Position numbers and translations under genes: made by a program. A DNA stretch of 19,079 nt. It comes from Planctomycetia bacterium (GTDB lineage Bacteria > Planctomycetota > PLA2 > JAEUHO01). The first letter of the stretch is position 1. Each line of letters starts with the position of its first letter. The DNA is taken from positions 1 through 19,079 of the forward strand of contig JAUXCH010000014.1 in NCBI GenBank assembly GCA_030618975.1. The letters are read 5' to 3'. Below the pieces are notes generated by a model. The model was not told where the DNA came from. It saw only the letters and a list, made by a program, of their open reading frames with translations, and did no database searches. This document shows, piece by piece, positions 15,606 to 19,079 of the stretch.

Positions 15606-18600
15606 TCGGTCTCGCGCCGCTGGAAGAGCAGATAACGACGGTACGACGGATCCTCGACCCGTGTTGTGAAGAGCCCGAGGAAGGGCGGCACACGCCCCTC
15701 CGGCATGAGGATCCGCACCTTCAGCGTCGAGCCGCGGGCCAGCGATACCGTACCCAGGTCCGTGGTGCCCGCACCGAGCCCGACGTCGCGAAACACGACC
15801 GGCAGGTCGACGCCCATGTCGACCCACAACGTCCACGTGCCCGGGGCGTAGCCTGCGATGCGCGCCACGCCGTCCTCGACCGTCACGGAGAGCTTCCGGG
15901 CCGGCTCCCCCCTCGGCTCGCCGCGGTAGAGGCGCGCCGAGGGGAGCATGCGCGGCCGACTGTCGAGATCGAGCGGCGGATCGAAGCGGAGCACGGCCTC
16001 GGTCGTCGCGACGAGGGCGAGGACCACCTCCTCGCCGGCGTTCGTCACCCGCGCGCTGCCCCGCTCCGGGTCGGGCCGGAGGACCGGGTGCTCCACGTTG
16101 AGCGTCGCGCCGGTGGAGGACGGGATCCGCGCGCGGAAGCGACCGGCGCCCGTCACGCGGACCCGGCGGACGATCGAGGCGCCGAGACTCGCGTCGGGGC
16201 TCTCCGGCTCGGCCAGGACGACGGCCACGCGCGCGTCCTCGGTGCTTCGCCCCTCCGGGACTTCGACGCGGCCCCGGACGTCGACGACGTCACGCAGGTC
16301 GAGGGTCGCGAAGGGGATCGGCCCTTCGACCAGGACCTCGACCGGCGGACCCACGACCCCACTCTCCCGGTCGAACACCCGGTAGAGACCGGGCGTGACG
16401 GGGCCGAACCGGACGTGCTCGTCGGGCGGCCCATCGGAGCCCACCGGGTAGACGTTCGTGATGTCCTGCCACGCCCCCCCGGCCTCTGCGCGGGTCTGGA
16501 GGAAGGCCTGGTAGCGACCGTCCGCGGGCGGCAGGACACGCGCGTAGAGGAACCCCGCCGTCGCCAGTTCGATCTCGAGCTCCGCCTCCGCCGCGTCCTC
16601 GGGCAGCGTGGCCGCGCCGAGAAGCGACGCGGCGGTCTCGAGGTGCACGACCTGTCGGCGGCCCGACGTGGGGCGCCACGCGAACCGCAGCGTCGCGGCC
16701 TCCGGATCCTCGTCGACCTCGGGAACGAGGATCCGGTTGACGAAGAGCGTGTAGTCCCGCGGAAGGCGGGGCTCGCCGTCGACGCGAACGTGCAACGTGA
16801 CCTCGATCTCGAGCGGCAGGGTCACCTCGATGCGTACATCGCCTTCCTCGAGGTCGACCTCCGAGGCGCGCGGGTCGAACCAGTCCCCGCCCGGGTACGC
16901 CCGCCAGAGATCGACCCCGCCGCCGTGCAGGCCCTCGAGCCGGGCGACGCCGTCGGCGTCCGTGATCGCCTGGGGCACCAGGGGGTTGTGGTTGCTCTGC
17001 AGGGCCCGGAAGCCCACGCCGGCGACCGGGCTGCCGTCCGCCTCGCGCGCAAGAACCGTGATGCTTCGCGGTCGGCGGAAGGAGGTCGTCGGCTCCTTGT
17101 CGGTCCCGTAGGTGCTCTCGAGGTGAGCGATGCGCGCGAGGTCGTCGGCGATCGCGAACTTCCCGTTCGCCGCGGAGTCCGCCACGACGTAGCCGTCCTC
17201 GATCCGCGCGGGGCGGCAGGCGAACGGCTCCATCGCGTGCAGGCCGACCACGCGCAGAACCGTGCCCTCGGGCGGGGGCTCGACCTCGCCCGGGAGGATG
17301 CGCCAGCGCACGGGCTGCGTCCGGTAGACCTTGCACTCGAAGCGCTCGGCCCCTGGCGGTACGCGCAGCAGCATGTACTGCCACCTCCCTCGATCCTCGC
17401 GGATCCGAGCGATGCCCGCCCCCTGGACGAGGAGATGCGGCGACTCGTCCGTTCCAAGCCCTTCGAGCACGGTCTCGCCCCGCTCGTCGGTCGCTGCCAC
17501 GACAACGCAGGGAAGGCGCGGCACCGTGTTGAACGAGGCAGGGCCCTCGAAGAGGTCGACCGATGCCCCCGCCACGGGCTCGTTCGTCTGCATGTCGAGA
17601 ACGCGGAGCCGGACGTCGCGGGGCGGGGCCAGCACGACCTGGCACGGTCCGTCCACGAACCGGGGGATCCAGACGCGCGCCTCGCCCCGCCCGTAGCCGT
17701 CCGCGACCGCGAGGATGCGCCAGGCGCCGGCCGGAAGACCGTCGAGGTGCGCGCGCCCCTCGCCGTCGGTGCTGGTCTCGAGCAGCGGCCCCGCGCCCGG
17801 CGGCACGAGGCCGAGCAGGAGGAGGCGCGCCCGAACGCCCCCGCCCCCTCGCCGCGAGACCTGCACCTCCAGGCCGTGACCCGCCTCGAGGACGAGCGTG
17901 CCTGCGTCGAGGAGGTGCTCGCCCTCCGGCGGCACCCTCAGCATCGCGGCGGCGACGCGCCCGTCCGCGGCCCGGGCCCGCACGGCGATGCCGGCGAACT
18001 CGTCGGGGGACGGCACCTCGCACGACAGCTCGAAGCGGCCGTCGTCGTCGGTTCGGGTGCGCTCGTCCGCGGCGCCGACCGCCACCCCCGGGACCGGTCG
18101 GCGTCTCTCGTCCACCACGCGTCCCACGATCCGGAGCGCGTTCTCGGAAGGACGCGCGAGCACGGAAGGCGCCCCGGCGCCCGGCGCCGTGCGCCCGGCG
18201 AGGTGCGCTTCCTCCGCCTCGCCCGTCGCCAGATCCACGGGGCCCGCGGGGCGGGCCGGGTGCCGGTCGGGGTCCCGAAGCCACGAGCTCGCGATCCAGG
18301 TACCTGCACCCACAAGGACCACGAGCAGGAGCCCCGCCGCCAGCTTGCTCTTCGACGCCATCAGCCACGCACCTCCCACCCCGATCTTCGCCGCACCGCC
18401 CCCTCCGACCCACGGCACGAACGCCGACACCCACAACCCGCGCCGCCCGTCGTGGAGTCCGTCCAGCTGCCGCTCGAGGGTCTTCAGCGCACGGCGGGTC
18501 CGCGTCCTGACCGTCTCCACCGGCACGCCCTGGCGCTTCGCCACGAGACGGGGTGGAAGGTCCTCGAAGAAGCGGAGGACGATCGTGGACCGGTACGGCT

Positions 18601-18949
18601 CGGGCAGCGCGAGCACGAGTCGACCGAGCCGCTCGACGAGCTCGGCGCGCGCGACGGCGCGGTCGGGCGGCTCGACCTCGTCGTCCCGGACGGCTTCCGT
18701 CTCCTTCTGGAGCCGTTTCGCCTCGTCGCGAACGCGGTTTCGCATCCGGTTGCGCAGCACGGTGGCCAGCCACGCACGCGGGCTGCGGACGGAAGACGAA
18801 GTGTGCTGGAGCGCGACGACGTACGCGTCCTGCGTCAGGTCCTCGGCCGTGGCGGCGTCGTTCACGAGCGCGCCGGCAAGACGGCGAAGCCACGCCCGCT
18901 CGGCGAGAAGGCGCTCGATCGGATCGTGAGGGGAGGACTCGGGACTCAT
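15476..18949 (-). CDS. ECF sigma factor fused to a transmembrane segment and long beta-domain array
   Basis: A 1157-residue protein. The ATG at 18947-18949 is preferred (GGTGAG five bases upstream); an in-frame GTG at 18971-18973 would add eight residues. Residues about 12-75 are sigma region 2 (LVNDAATAEDLTQDAYVVAL, then SPRAWLATVLRNRMRNRVRD). Residues about 100-165 are region 4, with the helix-turn-helix LVAKRQGVPVETVRTRTRRA. One membrane helix lies at about 203-223. The remaining 930 residues would be outside the cytoplasm. They are beta-rich units of carboxypeptidase-regulatory/Ig-like type (GRVVDERRRPVPGVAVGAAD near 280, VLDMQTNEPVAGASVDLFEG, then LAREADGSPVAGVGFRAL, GYAPGTWTLWVDMG and LPGLLPGTWKLDFL). 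ECF factors with long C-terminal extensions are known in Planctomycetes. The layout suggests a membrane-tethered sigma factor controlled by an external sensor domain. Cytoplasmic release by proteolysis would be needed for activity; that is inference. Confidence 0.9.
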   Translation of the reverse strand: MSPESSPHDPIERLLAERAWLRRLAGALVNDAATAEDLTQDAYVVALQHTSSSVRSPRAWLATVLRNRMRNRVRDEAKRLQKETEAVRDDEVEPPDRAVARAELVERLGRLVLALPEPYRSTIVLRFFEDLPPRLVAKRQGVPVETVRTRTRRALKTLERQLDGLHDGRRGLWVSAFVPWVGGGGAAKIGVGGAWLMASKSKLAAGLLLVVLVGAGTWIASSWLRDPDRHPARPAGPVDLATGEAEEAHLAGRTAPGAGAPSVLARPSENALRIVGRVVDERRRPVPGVAVGAADERTRTDDDGRFELSCEVPSPDEFAGIAVRARAADGRVAAAMLRVPPEGEHLLDAGTLVLEAGHGLEVQVSRRGGGGVRARLLLLGLVPPGAGPLLETSTDGEGRAHLDGLPAGAWRILAVADGYGRGEARVWIPRFVDGPCQVVLAPPRDVRLRVLDMQTNEPVAGASVDLFEGPASFNTVPRLPCVVVAATDERGETVLEGLGTDESPHLLVQGAGIARIREDRGRWQYMLLRVPPGAERFECKVYRTQPVRWRILPGEVEPPPEGTVLRVVGLHAMEPFACRPARIEDGYVVADSAANGKFAIADDLARIAHLESTYGTDKEPTTSFRRPRSITVLAREADGSPVAGVGFRALQSNHNPLVPQAITDADGVARLEGLHGGGVDLWRAYPGGDWFDPRASEVDLEEGDVRIEVTLPLEIEVTLHVRVDGEPRLPRDYTLFVNRILVPEVDEDPEAATLRFAWRPTSGRRQVVHLETAASLLGAATLPEDAAEAELEIELATAGFLYARVLPPADGRYQAFLQTRAEAGGAWQDITNVYPVGSDGPPDEHVRFGPVTPGLYRVFDRESGVVGPPVEVLVEGPIPFATLDLRDVVDVRGRVEVPEGRSTEDARVAVVLAEPESPDASLGASIVRRVRVTGAGRFRARIPSSTGATLNVEHPVLRPDPERGSARVTNAGEEVVLALVATTEAVLRFDPPLDLDSRPRMLPSARLYRGEPRGEPARKLSVTVEDGVARIAGYAPGTWTLWVDMGVDLPVVFRDVGLGAGTTDLGTVSLARGSTLKVRILMPEGRVPPFLGLFTTRVEDPSYRRYLLFQRRETELELPGLLPGTWKLDFLIPEADRLPKEVTVGEDEVVDVVVDLR

Positions 18950-18963
18950 GGTGCTCACCCATG

Positions 18964-18990
18964 AGACACCCACCGCAACCGAATCGGTTC
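18964..18990 (-). promoter_or_regulatory. Possible ECF-type promoter and 13-base palindrome upstream of the sigma-fusion gene
   Basis: Reading leftward, GAACC (18986-18990) and TGTCT (18964-18968) are separated by 17 bases, resembling the AAC / GTC layout of ECF promoters. The -35-like motif overlaps the palindrome AACCGA-T-TCGGTT (18977-18989). The expected start site would be very close to the start codon, which weakens the call. Confidence 0.25.
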
Positions 18991-19006
18991 ACAGCAGCTC
19001 GGGCAG

Positions 19007-19037
19007 CTCGGGGTCAGGTGAAATTCCGCGCTTTTCG
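19007..19037. repeat. Dispersed 31-bp repeat, copy 2
   Basis: Second copy of the sequence at 10600-10630, same orientation, 25 of 31 positions identical by eye. It lies about 57 bases upstream of the sigma-fusion start codon. The GGGGTCAGGTGAAATTCCGC core is of a kind I associate with the flanks of small transposable elements, but I cannot name the element. Confidence 0.5.
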
Positions 19038-19079
19038 CAAGCTCCCGCCCGGCGACGTCGGCCCCACCCAGGCGCGGTC

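Noticed and set aside
16088..18964. Long plus-strand frame (about 950 codons) and a competing minus-strand frame opposite or within the sigma-fusion gene
   Set aside because: The frame with sigma regions 2 and 4, a membrane helix and regular beta units is clearly coding; the others are Arg/Pro/Gly-rich shadows.

Overview
The window is a high-GC bacterial chromosome segment. Its most diagnostic gene is a sigma-70-type (ECF) factor fused to a transmembrane segment and a very long periplasmic-type beta domain array (15476-18949, minus). That architecture, together with the secreted HEAT-repeat proteins and the VDVDGDG-type acidic loop at the left edge, suggests a planctomycete or a similar large-genome, complex-envelope lineage. 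This placement is an inference from gene style, not from a marker gene.

Left two thirds (1-10580, all minus strand). One long, tightly packed gene series is read leftward from a near-consensus promoter at 10532-10560, which has a perfect inverted repeat immediately upstream. The order of transcription is: PspA/IM30 (ESCRT-III superfamily), a two-module AAA+ ATPase, a small helical protein, a membrane-anchored solute-binding protein fused to an OmpA peptidoglycan-binding domain, an SsuC/TauC/NrtB-type permease, its ABC ATPase, a membrane coiled-coil protein, an M50B-type HELSH metallopeptidase, a secreted HEAT-repeat protein, and a further secreted protein with an internal duplication that runs off the left edge. 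Gaps are short or the genes overlap by 3-4 bases, so the first eight genes probably form one operon. Read together, they look like a cell-envelope system. A PspA membrane scaffold is paired with an AAA+ remodeller (a pairing reminiscent of ESCRT-III and Vps4). An ABC importer has a receptor tethered both to the inner membrane and to peptidoglycan. A membrane peptidase is also present. I regard this combination as the most interesting content of the window.

Middle (10581-11542). This is a decayed accessory patch. It holds the C-terminal remnant of an IS91-type transposase fused in frame to a 130-bp duplicate of the 3' end of the sigma-fusion gene, and a 31-bp repeat whose second copy lies at the right edge of the window. 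The rest appears non-coding.

Right (11543-15433, plus). A compact four-gene ABC importer operon: a ModA-superfamily lipoprotein, two different permeases, and a ModC/WtpC/CysA-type ATPase with a TOBE-like tail. The likely substrate is an oxyanion such as molybdate, tungstate or sulfate. It converges on the sigma-fusion gene with only 42 bases between stop codons. No tRNA, rRNA or CRISPR array was seen.
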